DNA from: Halichondria panicea
Taxonomy: Eukaryota; Porifera; Demospongiae; Suberitida; Halichondriidae
Length of the DNA: 64,000 nucleotides
NCBI RefSeq assembly: GCF_963675165.1
Contig: NC_087380.1
Location: 1,665,803-1,729,802 of the forward strand
Direction of reading: 5' to 3'
Shown one piece after another: positions 50,652 to 62,094 of the stretch. Within the stretch, counting starts at the first letter, position 1. The number at the start of each line of letters is the position of its first letter. The notes under the pieces are model-generated. The model did no database searches. It saw only the letters and a program-made list of their open reading frames with translations, and was not told where the DNA came from. The translations under genes and the position numbers were made by a program.

Positions 50652-51234
50652 CTTCGAGAAAGAAGTTTTTAAGTGCTCCAACCAAAGAGACTCTATTTGT
50701 AAATATTTAGTGGTTGATAGGAATTTGCAAAGTTTTTAAGACAATCTGAAACTCATGAAAAAGGACACTCATATTATACATTAGTAAATATATATAGCTA
50801 GTATATATATATTAGATAGATACCTCGAGTTTAGCCAGTACGTTACAGTACAGCAGAAGCGAAGAACAGCCCGGAGAGCAAAGGCAGAGCTAGAGGTGGT
50901 TTCATTGTTTTGGCATTGACATGCCCACACACAAACTGTGCACATTGGTAAAGATCATCAAATTTATTAGAGTAAAGATCATTAATGAAACAAACTGTAA
51001 ATTCTGCTTATTATCAGCACTTTTTCAAGCATCAAGTCTATAGCCATTGTGATTACTCATACAAGTTTACCGACAAGGTGTACTTGTGATTGTATATATA
51101 CATATGCATGAGTGAGCATGCATGCTTATAGAGAAAAACGTTTATGGACGTCTTGCAGATTGTAATAAAAATGTGCATGGAATAAAAATCAATGAAACAC
51201 AAAATGCTAACACAAACAGAGTGACAGGTTCAGT
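50652..51234. other. Spacer between RhoBTB-a and RhoBTB-b
   Basis: Holds the presumed promoter of copy a and the 3' UTR of copy b. GAGTAAAGATCATTAATG (50960) is the dispersed flank motif also at 15275, 37244 and 44804. No gene seen. Confidence 0.5.
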
Positions 51235-54200
51235 CTATTTGAACAGTCGGGAGAGTCCTCGTCTCTTGTGGCTCTTGATTGCTGCTCCATTGTCCGATGT
51301 CCTGGAGGGGTCACCTGTACGGGGGGTGGTTGTAATGCATGGTGGGGGGTATATGGTATAGTACAGTGACACCTGTCTATAGTGGTAACCCTTGGGCAGA
51401 CCAACAGTGGTTGTATATATATATATATATATTTAGTTAACACTCTTTACCAAATCAACTTCGAGGTTCGAGGTGGCACAGGTCAAACAACTTTTCGGGA
51501 GCTTGAGAAAACTTACTAATTTTTATAATTACTGCACTCCAATACATAATAATTATTATACAAACAAAGTACTGCCTCTTCATCAGCCCACCCCTGAACT
51601 AAACCACACCTACCTGACTCCTCCCCCTCAGTATCGAGGTACTTGGTCTTATACTCGTTCATAGCGGTCTCGTAAAACAGTGGTGGCCATCGATGCTCCT
51701 CCACATAAGAGAGGTTGTCTTCGCCCAATTGCAGGAATTGTTTGCTTCCCTTAAAAACATCGAAATTGCTTGAGATGAAGTGAAGGCACCAACTGCTGAG
51801 TTGAGACGCGTTGTGCAGCTGTGAGGAGAGGAGGAGTCCTGTGTGTGTGTGTGTGTGTGTGTGTGCGGGCAATATATTAATTTTAGAGCAGCTAGGCACA
51901 TTTCTGTCAACATAAATATTTCACATGATAAACAAAGTGTTGATTATACAGAATGTGCTATTATAATTGATGCTTGCAACAAGACTGATTAGTCAATATG
52001 CACGTATGTGTATGTACAGCCATTAGTGTCAGTTGCTTGGGCTGGTAACTCAATGAATGAATGACCTCACCTATAACGTCGACGTCAGACTTTGCAATGG
52101 AATCTTTAGTGGCCCTCTCCACATGCTTGGAGATGTATAGTTCACAGAGTGACATCAGCCGACTCATCACGTACCTGTTGTGAGTCAGAGGGGTCAGCAA
52201 TGTAAGTGAAACACATTATGTGGAAAATCGATTTATGTCTTCATATTTTAATTGTGTATCTTATATAAACGGAGGATTGGTTTTAAATGCAACACACAAC
52301 ATAAGAGCTTGATTTATAGTTTCAGGAAACCAGCTACTGACATTGTAGGTTAAAAGACATCCTGTCCTACATGTATATACAGTAGACCTGTTATGAGCGA
52401 GAGGGAGGGAGAGGGGTCAACAAAGCAAGTGATACACATCATGTGGGGATCAAGCTTTTGCTCGGGTTGGATGTCTAGAAATGCACTCCACGGTGTTGAG
52501 TATTAATCTTAGACGTACGTAAGACAGGATTGGTTTGCTTAAATGCAACAGAGTTTTATATGCTTTCAGGAACCAGCTTTGGTCCATTCAGTACATGCAA
52601 TAAAGCCATTAAAGTGACATATTTTCGCGAGTATTCATTTCTGCTATTTTTGCGAATGAGAGTAAAATCGCAAAATATTTGTACTAGCAGATAATTGGAA
52701 AATGCGATGAATCTCATTAAAACCACATGCGACTTGCGAGTATATAGAAACGTTATGAATAACATTAATTTCACAACTTGAGCAGAATTTAATACCAGCA
52801 AAATGAGCTAAACAGTGAAAACGCAAACAAATGTACCTGTGAAAATATGTCACCTTAAGGTATACACAGTAGACCATCTATTGTATCTATAACTACTAAA
52901 ACCATGGCAACTCCACTCAACAATTTCACTTCACCTGTTGGCCAGCTCCAATATTCCCATAGAGTTCCCCTCCTCAATGAGGGGGTGGTCAGTGTACAGG
53001 TACTCTAGGAAACTCACAAACGTGTCCAATGGGATATCAGGGATGGATATCTGGGTAGGGGGGAGGTTAAAGGTTACTGTGTGGTAAATTAATCTGTTGC
53101 AATTCGAAATTAAGGTTTAGTAACGTATGTCTGTGACTTAATAGCTTGAGAATATTAAGTAGAAAAATGGAATTGTGATTCTATTTGGGAGTTGAAATCA
53201 ACCTGTATGTGCATTGAATTTAGGGATTACACATTGTACATTGTACAGTAAATTTCAGCAAAAAGGTAAGGCCTTATCGTGATTCGTTATACTTGGTTAG
53301 CTGTGCTCTCTTGGAAGGCTCCGGACAACATGGCTGACATGACCTCACATCGTGTGGTCAATACTAGTCGATGGGCGGGGACAACCACACCCTCCACTAG
53401 GAAACACACGTCAGAGAACAGTCCCTGTGTGTGTGTGTGTGTGTGTGTGTGGGTGTGTATGTGTGTGTGGGTGTGTGGGTGTGTGGTGATAAAAACATGT
53501 ACAAGTCTTTGCTTCTATCGAGGAAACGCTACAAAAGATGAATATGATCAGATACAGGCGCTTAAATCAATTTTATGATGCACAAGTATACACACAGATG
53601 AGGTTGGACGATCAGGTGCACCACTTTTTTGCTAAGCTGGCACAGAAACTGACAAGGATTTTCTATGTAAACTTCTAGCTGGTGTTGCACGGTCATTGGA
53701 GATTGAAGGCAACATTACCTCTCTAGCTACTTTGAATATAAAGCTTTCATTAACCAACCTGATCCCCAGCGATCCCCTCTATTCTGGCAAGTTTTTACTA
53801 GATTCTTGCCAGCCAGTACGTATACAGTGCAAACTACACACAGCACCGCTAAACTGTACTCTACCCTATAGTTTTAGCTAATCGTGATCCAACCAGACAC
53901 AACAGATACAACTAGCCAGGTGTTATAAGCTTAGCAAAGTAAGAGTAGCCATAACTTTTTTACAGTTGCTCGGTATCTATGGTAACGTGAGCAGAGACGT
54001 CACATGATTGATGACGCGTGGCCAACCTCCTCTGGTATACACATGTACAACTACATGTAGATCACTTCCACAAAAACACGCGTACCTTGTTGAGAAATAG
54101 TTGTTTTGCGACGCTGGTATTTCTATCATTCAACCACGTTCCAATTTTTTGATTCAGAAACTCCTCCCCTTTACGAGCATTCTCACATTCCAGCCCTAAC

Positions 54201-57200
54201 TCAGGCAAATTTAGCAGCTGAGAAATCTTGATTGTTTCGTCGATACCTTCGCTCTCTTTGTTGAGTTCCACCACTCCAGTGTAGAGGAATGTTAGGGCAC
54301 GAGATAGCGCCAGCTCTGTCACCACAGAGGGGTCAAAGGTCACCTCTGTTAGCTGCCTACCGTCCAAGCAAGTTCTATAGCGAACAGAATCAGATTTTAC
54401 AAGTGTGGCCTATACCAAGATCAACATGTAACAACATCACAACTAAAAATGAATATCGATAATATTATAAGGTACCGTAGAAACTGGATTATTAGCGCTT
54501 ACTCAACTATAAACGTATTTTTATTTTAAGCACATGCTCAACTGCAGGCTTTTTATATATAATTATACTCGAATTGAAACACTTTTCCAATTAGGTGAAG
54601 GTTGTTAGTGAAATTTTAGAATTGATACAGCTAATTTTGTTTATCCATAGATTGAAGAGTTAGAGGGATAGGAAACGGTTGGTATCTCGAGTAACATCCG
54701 CGCTACGCTGCGGTTTAATTGAGGCCATCACAACAATATCTATTTCTACACTCAGTGCATAATAAACTACAAGTAACTGTGCTTAGTCCGTGCAACTCAC
54801 TTATATTTCAAGGTCTATACCTATTGTAGTAGTCATAACCAGCACGCTTACACGTTATATGTTCCAATAGCTCTAAAACAGCCTTGGGAACATATAACTT
54901 TATTGGAAAGTCTCTTTTTACTGGGTGTGGTCAGTCATTAGCAAGTACTACACGTGGCTCATGGACTAGGCGTGTTATAAGTTGCTGAAAGAGATGATGT
55001 CTCGAGGAAACACAGCTTTGGGAGTTACCCGGCAAAAATGTGCTTAATAGCCTCGTAACGCGGATAATTTTCGAGGCTCCACTGCAGATTCAATGTAAAA
55101 TCATCACGTGCACCACTCCGTTTCCTATCCCTCTAACTCTTCAATCTATGGTTTATCATGAGCTAGTTAGCTTGTACAGTGCATGGTATAGCTATAGCTG
55201 GTGATATCCATCTGGAAGGACTCTCTGGGCATGCTGTTACCTTGTCTGATCATGCTGAGAGAATGAGAGACTAGTCTCATGAATCAGCCGCACCTCTCTG
55301 GTGTCGGACACCAGAGGTGCGGCTGATTCATGAGACTAATAAGAGACATGGATGATCCTTTTATTCAAGTTCCTGGTCGTTTTTATTTATGAACTGTAAA
55401 ATGAACTAGTATGATATAGATCCAGTTAGGGTTCCCTGCTTGCCTTGCTTGCTCGCTTTCTAGCCAGCTTGCACATGCGAGTCAGCTCTCATCACAGAGA
55501 CATCCGGTTACTGGGTGGGGCTCAAAATGACTGCATTCAGTGGCGGATCCAGGGGGAGATCCCAGGTGCCACGGATCCCCCCTTTCAGTCTAGCTATTGT
55601 GGCTTTACTACACAGTCTACAGCTACCAGCTAGCTATTTATCAGTTTTGTAGCTATTATAATTTGATTCAATGATTGTACCTGTTGTTTTGATGCACTGC
55701 CAAAAGAGTGTTCAGGTTAGCCTATAGGCTAGCTAGTTGACTTCGTGGCAGCATAGCTAGCTAGCTAGCTAGGTCTACGCAAGTCTATTATGGGACTTCC
55801 CCTGGCTGAGTATGGGATTTTCCCTAGTCACGTGTGACCGGAAGTAGGCGTAATCCCAAAAATTTCACGCTGCGCGCTCGTAGTTTTGAACCCCCTTTTC
55901 ATTTTTCCTGGATCAGCCACTGGCATTATCGAATATAATCCAGTTTCTACGGTAGCATACGTAATTTAAATAATGTGGACACAATGGCTTAGAAATTTTG
56001 TTAGCAAGATTCGTAATAACATTTCAGTGTATTTCACAAAGTGAGTACACTGTTCTTACCTGTCTTCAATGTGAAGCATTCCCTCAAGCTGCCCCGACTT
56101 AACTGTCTCCATGGTAACCTTCCTTAGTCGTGCCTTGCCCCACCCATCACACAGGATGTCAACCTAGAGGAGGGGTACTACTGTTACAGTGCATTTTATT
56201 GCACAAAGATAGTTTGCAGAAGTGGGAAAAGTAATTGCGTTCCCATTATCCCTATAAAATACAGCCATGGAGTTTAAAGGGCCTCAAAGTCTCCATAGCA
56301 TGCATGATATGTGTGTGTGTTAAAAGTCTATTTGCGTTGAGTTTGACCCCAAAAGTTATGTGGTCAATTATGGCTTCATTTATGCTTTATGCATGTGGTG
56401 GATAAGTATACCTGGGACTTTTACATGGAACTTGAAATGCTAACTTTTAGCTGGTTGGAGCTTACCAGCTCTACAGCATACAGATATATAGAAGTGCTTT
56501 TTAACAAGGAATCCAATGGTATGTGAATTTCAGTAAAGTATGACAAAGTTATGACAACTTTATGAAGGTCAAACGTAGACTTTAGCAACCCACCTCTTTA
56601 TTACAGCCACTGTTGGTCTGCCCAATGGTGACCACTAATATTGTAATTTATACAAGGTATCACACCATCCATATACGTAGAGGCCTGGAATCGATGCTAA
56701 CACCATGCACATTTACCAAAACTATAAACCTCACCTTAACCTTCTGAGTCACTCTTAGTAGCTGTCTAAACAGATCTGAAGCAGATGCCAGCACATAGCG
56801 ATGGGCATGATACGTCTTGCCCTCCAGTCTCAAGACCATGTCCGAATAAGATGGGTTGTTTATCGCTTTTGACCACTCAACGGCAAACGTTGAAGATGGG
56901 ACTTCAATCTCGGGTGCTTTTTTATTGGCCGGTGGTTGAGGTGGCGGGGGGATGTAAGGTCCACAGGCATTCGTGAAAAATGGTTGGTCGGATGATTGGG
57001 AGCGCCTGTACATAAAGTTAAATTATAACTAGTACAGTGGTAGGAAGTGAAGTTTTGTGCACACCTGGCAAACTTCTCTATTTTGTGACATTTACTTTTA
57101 TTACGAGTGTTGCAAGCTGCGCTGTGCTAATGCCTCTCGCCATGTTATGCTTTCGCTCAAAAAGTATTAGTATATATACTGTATAGCGGGTAATTTTTGG

Positions 57201-60200
57201 GAGATAAAATATTTGTGGTTCACGGTGGCTGTGGGTTGCAAACACGGGTCCCAAAACACATGCTATAGGAGAAACTTTGGGGCCCATTAACCTGGCTGTA
57301 TTATAGAGGGTGGCTTGCTTATAAGGTGACCACAATAGACAATGTATGTCAATGCTCCTAAATTTCACCCACCGTTTCCAAGGTAGTATGAATCTACGTC
57401 TCCTCTCCACACTATGGGAAGTGCCTGCCCTTGTTAGCCCCACCCTCACACAAGTGTCCATTGCCTCGCTCACACCAGCTCCTGTTAGGGCACTTGTCTC
57501 ATAGTAGCCCACCGCTCCTGAGGGGAAGAGGGGGAGGGCACATGGTTACAGATACACTCATACCCTCCCTATTGGATTCCTTAAAAAGCACTCTTTTATT
57601 TACCGTATAAGTAATAAATTTTACCAATATCTTTTGCCAGTTGCAGAGCATCTTTGCGGGAGACCTCAGTGTAGCCACGCTTATTGACCGCTTGACCTCT
57701 GAGATCACACTTGAGCCCAAGTAGCAGCACGGGTGTGTTTGGACAAAAATGATGAACTTCAAGTATCCACTTATGTTTGATGTTTTCAAATGAGACCTCC
57801 TCTTTGATACAAAATGCAATGAGGATAATGTCAGTATCGGGGTAACAAAGTGAGCGGAGCCTATCGTAGTCTTCTTGGCCGGCTGTATTCATTATTGGTT
57901 CATATTGATGTCATAACCACACATGAAATAATTATGGCTACAAACAATGATTGAAAGATCTTCAAATATTCAATGCCATAAAAAATACAGTGCATCCATG
58001 CAGCTAGCCTCGATTCCAGGCCGCTGAGAAAGGCGGCCTGGTATACACTGTTTACGCATGCGCCAGAATTACCAAGAATCTTGGTAATCGTAAATTGTAG
58101 TATATTTATCAGTATTCTTATTCCGCATTTAGTTGTAAAACATTGATATCCGTTTCATTTATAATGATGTCATTGAAAAAAGAAATCTAGTCCAAGTTGT
58201 GTAATGGCTGCTACCTTCTCTTCTGCTCTCGCGTACGCGTTATCCTGTGTTGGAAAACCAGGTCTAGTCTTGAAAGACAAGCAGCTGGAGGCGTTGAAGT
58301 GTCTGTACGCTGGTGTTTATGTGGGTACCGTACCGACCGGCTATGGCGGCAAGTCCCAGAGCAAGTCCATCTGCTTTCCAGACACTCCCTTTCTTGATTG
58401 ATGTGAAGCTTGACAGGACCAGTGCACCTCTCTCTGAAAGAAGTGTTGTGATGAAAGAAGTGTTGTGATGGTGATTTCTCCTCTTGTTTCTCTGAGTGAA
58501 GCCATCTTCAAAGTGTTAGTGTGTCTGTTCGACGTTCAGTGCCATTCTCTCTGGCCGGAAGGAAGTATTGTTGTGACATTTGCCGAAAATTGGTCACAGA
58601 GTAAGTACGTGGTATCTGATCCGAGAACTGTGTGGCCTGAATGTGTTTACAATCCGAGGGACTTGTGTGTATCCGATCCGAGGGACTTGTTGCTTGAGTG
58701 TGTATCCGGACTTGTTGCTTGAGTGTGTATTAATGGATAGTGCTTTCAATGGTAAATCTATTGTGTAAATCAATAAGTAGTCCTCACATTATGTTACGTC
58801 ACAGCCACTGTACTTATCCACATTTATTTTTTACCCACAGGTTTAACTAATTTCTTATGAGATTAACTTGTCGCCTGAGTGTGTATCCGATCCAAGCCTC
58901 AAGTTAATGAATAAATCTACACACTACAAAAAAAATTAATCAATTTAACAATTTTTTTAATGGTCAAAACAATTGAAACTGAGGTGACATTTATTAATGT
59001 AGCTTTAACGAAGTACAAAAAGCGTCAATTCAACTTTTATGTAATAATTATAACAACTATTTAAAAATACTTATAAGTATTAATGTATAAATGTAGTTTT
59101 AACATTATTATTGCTAGGTTAAAACTATTGTGTTTTATTGTCAAATCTACTTAAGCCATACATTAAAACAACCATTAAGAAAATACTTATTATAATAAAT
59201 AAGACTCATTATAGCTAAATAAATTCCTAAAACAACGATTTACAAATAAATCGGTATAACAATTATTATTCAATTCAATAAATAACATGTTAATACAAAA
59301 ATAGTGATAGGAAACGTTCGTGACAACTGAGTGAGACAATGGTATACAATGTTAAATTAGAAGGACAGTTTTAAATTAATAATAGTAATTCTCCTTGGTG
59401 TAACATACTGGACTCACAAGTATAGCAGACCGATCACTCTTGACCATGCAGAGTCCACCTATAATAGTAAATACATCATTGTTATTGATATTAATTATTA
59501 CCGTGTATTATCAATCACCGAGAGGATATCCAACAATGACGCCACTTCTATCCATTCGTCTGTTTGTTTCGTTTGTTCTCGCATGTCAAGCTTGCCAGTT
59601 TAAGGAATTTCTGTAGGAAAAAGTATATGCTTAGATGTATATTGACAGTGACAGTGTTCACCAGAAAACTAGACACTTTATGCTTGTCCCTCACCTCTCA
59701 CAGAAGTATCATCATCCACTTGGTGTAGTCACAGTCATACCTATTAAAGCCTTATAATTATACTGTTGAGAACATTTCATGTCTGTCCCTCACCTCTTAC
59801 AGAACTAGAAGTATCATCATCCACTTGGTGTAGTCGAGTCACAGTCATACCTATTAAAGTTTTATAATTATACTGTTGAGAACACTTCATGTCTGTCCCT
59901 CACCTCTCACAGAAGTATCATCACAGTCAGATTTATAGCAGCAAATGTCCAGCATAATTATAGTAAGGGAGTCTTCTCTTTTTTTGGAGCACATGGTTTC
60001 ACAGATCTAGATCTACTGAGCATGCGCAATCTTAGACTTAGCATAGCCACGCCCACAATTTCATTTAGTTTCTCTAGGTCCTCTATATCTATGGTTCTAT
60101 GCAAACTTGCTTACAATATTCATGACTGTATATATAATTTCACATCACTCATGCTATTATAAATGGATTGTTAAAAATATTGATTGTATATAATTATATG

Positions 60201-62094
60201 TGTGCCTGTGTTAGAACAAAATTAATATTATTATTGTTAAATCTAAATTTATATATTGTATTCTAACATGCTGCATGATAGAGTTTCAAATATAATTTAA
60301 TCAAAATGAGTTTGTTAGTTTGATTTAAGATATCAATAATAGATTCTATGTAAATTATTGTAGAAATAAAAGACATTGTGTGATTCTACAATATTTTAAG
60401 TTAAAACCACATATACTGATTATTTTAACGTTGTCTTTTTATTTTACTAAATATTAAGTTGATTCAACTGTTTAAGAATAATGTTAAAACGATTATGCAA
60501 TGTAGTTTCAAACAAAATTTTTTGCAGTGCAGAGCTGATGTTTTACTTAGCTGTCTCTGTCTACAGTATATACAGAGAGGTAGCCTCTTCTTTTTCTTTT
60601 TTCTGTTCTTTATCACAATAAGATAAAATACTGTTTTAACGTTCAATGAGATAAATACGGTAAATAATAAATTAATTGTCCACCCACGCGCCAACAGTAA
60701 ATACCAGGCCCACTATTCAAGGGGCTGGAGTCGAGGCTACCATGCAGCCTATAGAGAGTAGATTACCACGAATATGTGAGTAGTAGTACTTAAATGTTTG
60801 TTATTACTCCAACTGATTTATACGGTGGCCCTGAGTGCTACTCCAGTTGGTAGTTGGCAGTTGGTAGTTGGCAGTTGGCAGTTGGTAGTTGGCAGTTGGC
60901 AGTTGGTAGTTGGCAGTTGGCAGTTGGCAGTTGGTAGTTGGTAGTTGGCAGTTGGTAGTTGGCAGTTGGCAGTTGGCAGTTGGCAGTTGGCAGTTGGCAG
61001 TTGGTAGTTGGCAGTTGGCAGTTGGTAGTTGGTAGTTGGCAGTTGGGAGTTGGCAGTTGGTAGTTCGTGACCTTTAAACTTTGCAGTTAGCAAATGTTGT
61101 ATATACATGTAGATCTTTGCACTGCCTCTAATCTGTTAACCATAACTTTAAATAGCCTCAATAGAATCTAAAAGTGCCATGCAAAACCTGTTTCTATAAT
61201 TCCCCCCTCCCTGCTGGGATCTGGGAATATAGGTAGAGGATTAGACTTGAAATGATCTCCCTACCTACATATAAGATTAATATTGACGTCTTAGGCCATC
61301 TAGATATCGGTGCCAGTATCATAACAAGCAGGCTAATTATTGTTGCAAAGTTTAAAGGTTACGAACTGCCAACTCCCAACTCCTAACTGCCAACTCCCAA
61401 CTATCAACTCCCAACTACCAACTCCCAACTACCAACTCCCAACTCCCAACTATACCAACTCCCAACTCCCAACTGCCAACTGCCAACTGCCAACTACCAA
61501 CTCCCAACTGCCAACTACGTGTTTGAACTATCAAGTAGCAACTGCGAACTACCAACTACGCATTTGAACTATCAAGTAGCAACTGCGAACTACCAACTAC
61601 GCGTTTAAACTATCGAGTACGAACTACCAACTAGAGTAGCGCTCAGGGCCACCGTACATTTACCCACTATACACAATTTGCTGTTGTTCTATTAATCCCC
61701 CCAACCCACCACCTCATGTTTTCATGGAACTTTTTTGGGATATGTTGTAGCTTATTCATTCACCTACACAATCAGTATCAGTACAAGGTTCCAATCAAAA
61801 GATATCAACATTTAAGTACAACTACTCACACATTTGTGTAATCTACTCTCTACTAGGCTGGATGCACTGTATAATTATATACAAATGCAAACAACAATCA
61901 TGCATATACAAATACGTACGTGTATCCTGTAGCGACACAGAGACTGGTGTTCCGTCCACCACAATATTGTTGACGAGGTTATCGAATCCAGGATTAATGA
62001 ATGCACTGTGGAAGGAATCGGTTCTCCATTGTATGAGAAAACATGATTTACCCACTGCACCATCTCCAACTATGACCACCTTCAGGTTTTGCAT
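51235..62094 (-). CDS. RhoBTB-like atypical Rho GTPase, copy b
   Basis: Eleven exons matching copy a one for one, 5' to 3': 62094-61920, 57882-57625, 57517-57373, 57005-56735, 56163-56060, 54374-54086, 53424-53293, 53050-52935, 52174-52071, 51838-51614, 51314-51235; 632 residues. The G domain is less decayed: GDGAVGKS, switch I with NPGFDN (Gly in place of the invariant Thr), DTPGQEDYDRL, YDETSALTG-like ending (SALTG kept). An insert of about 11 residues (AGTSHSVER) precedes RRRFILPWKR. Proline-rich segment, split BTB 1, BTB 2 and C-terminal helices follow as in copy a. Intron 1 is over 4 kb and houses a 2.7-kb element and a minisatellite element. Start at the ATG 62094 (MQNLKVVIVGD), the position equivalent to copy a. 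Confidence 0.87.
52609..52858. mobile_element. TTAA-flanked TIR element in RhoBTB-b intron
   Basis: TTAAAGTGACATATTTTCGC at the left and GAAAATATGTCACCTTAA at the right. TTAA targets fit piggyBac or Kolobok types. The paralogous intron in copy a lacks it. No ORF of note. Confidence 0.7.
53426..53487. repeat. (GT)n tract at a RhoBTB-b splice acceptor
   Basis: GT/GTGTGG-rich run beside exon 53293-53424 on the minus strand (read as CA before the acceptor); the paralogue has one at 46860-46882. Confidence 0.8.
53580..54060. other. Unexplained insert in RhoBTB-b intron
   Basis: Absent from copy a. A plus-strand reading frame (about 53690-53881) gives a short peptide (SLEIEGNITSLATLNIKLSL) of ordinary composition, perhaps a captured gene fragment; not recognised, and stops flank it. 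Confidence 0.3.
54645..55151. mobile_element. 507-bp TIR element CCATAGATTGAAGAG
   Basis: CCATAGATTGAAGAGTTAGA with GGGATAGGAAACGG at the left; exact inverse at the right. TTTAT occurs on both outer sides, a possible 5-bp duplication. Confidence 0.75.
55272..55338. mobile_element. 67-bp hairpin mini-element (TAGTCTC subfamily)
   Basis: TAGTCTCATGAATCAGCCGC and complement with CACCTCT...AGAGGTG between: one near-perfect hairpin. Flanks ATGAGAGAC and ATAAGAGAC match 8 of 9. A miniature relative of 16224-16691. Confidence 0.85.
55538..55922. mobile_element. hAT-like non-autonomous element
   Basis: CAGTGGCGGATCCAGG at the left, CCTGGATCAGCCACTG at the right. Ends typical of hAT MITEs. No clear 8-bp duplication. 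Confidence 0.65.
57179..57240. mobile_element. Single end of a TATAGCGGG MITE
   Basis: CTGTATAGCGGGTAATTTTT followed by GATAAAATATTTGTGG; the opposite end was not found. In the RhoBTB-b intron between exons 57005 and 57373. Confidence 0.5.
58204..58720 (+). pseudogene. RecQ-like helicase fragment captured in the 2.7-kb element
   Basis: 58204-58401 reads a start-like segment with LKDKQLEALKCLYAG and VPTGYGGKSQ, recognisable as the RecQ Q-motif and Walker A region (LPTGYGKS) with an extra Gly. About 65 bases after its stop, 58470 onward gives MVISPLVSLSEA, the helicase motif Ia (SPL.SL). The frames are disrupted between and after. Only the N-terminal third of the first RecA fold is represented. 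Not functional. Confidence 0.6.
59650..59935 (+). repeat. Tandem repeat of about 125 bp, 2.3 units
   Basis: AGTATCATCATCCACTTGG and CTGTCCCTCACCTCTCACAG recur at a spacing of about 120-130 bp inside the 2.7-kb element. Confidence 0.7.
60821..61656. mobile_element. TIR element with opposed AGTTGGC minisatellites in its arms
   Basis: TACGGTGGCCCTGAGTGCTA at the left, its inverse at the right, TA borders. Just inside the left end are about 30 copies of 7-bp AGTTGG(C/T) (60850-61065); just inside the right end the complement CCAACT(G/C/A) is repeated (61365-61630). The spacer is about 290 bp. The low-complexity ORFs here are repeat artefacts. Confidence 0.85.

Larger units (their letters stand above)
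54473..55954. mobile_element. 1.5-kb element with TACCGTAGAAACTGGAT ends, host of nested insertions
   Basis: TACCGTAGAAACTGGATTAT at the left and its inverse ending 55954. The paralogous intron in copy a has AAGGTAGCGTAC at this point, consistent with insertion at TA. Three further elements lie inside (54645-55151, 55272-55338, 55538-55922). Confidence 0.7.
58005..60739. mobile_element. 2.7-kb TAGCCTCG element carrying a helicase fragment, in RhoBTB-b intron 1
   Basis: Exact 9-bp duplication CCATGCAGC at 57996-58004 and 60740-60748. The left end TAGCCTCGATTCCAGGCC begins a hairpin (GGCCGCTGAGAAAGGCGGCC); the right end is GGAGTCGAGGCTA. The right arm contains TCTTTATCACAATAAGATAA, also found in the 786-bp and 5.5-kb elements. 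The body is AT-rich from about 58900 on and has a tandem repeat at 59650-59935. It holds a broken RecQ-like fragment. Confidence 0.88.

Noticed and set aside
50652-50681. Upstream start giving a 10-residue N-terminal extension of RhoBTB-a
   Set aside because: It would begin at TTG; the ATG at 50651 matches the start used in copy b (62094).
60818-61108. ORF of QLPTANYQ repeats (and 61340-61567)
   Set aside because: Translation of the AGTTGGC minisatellite.
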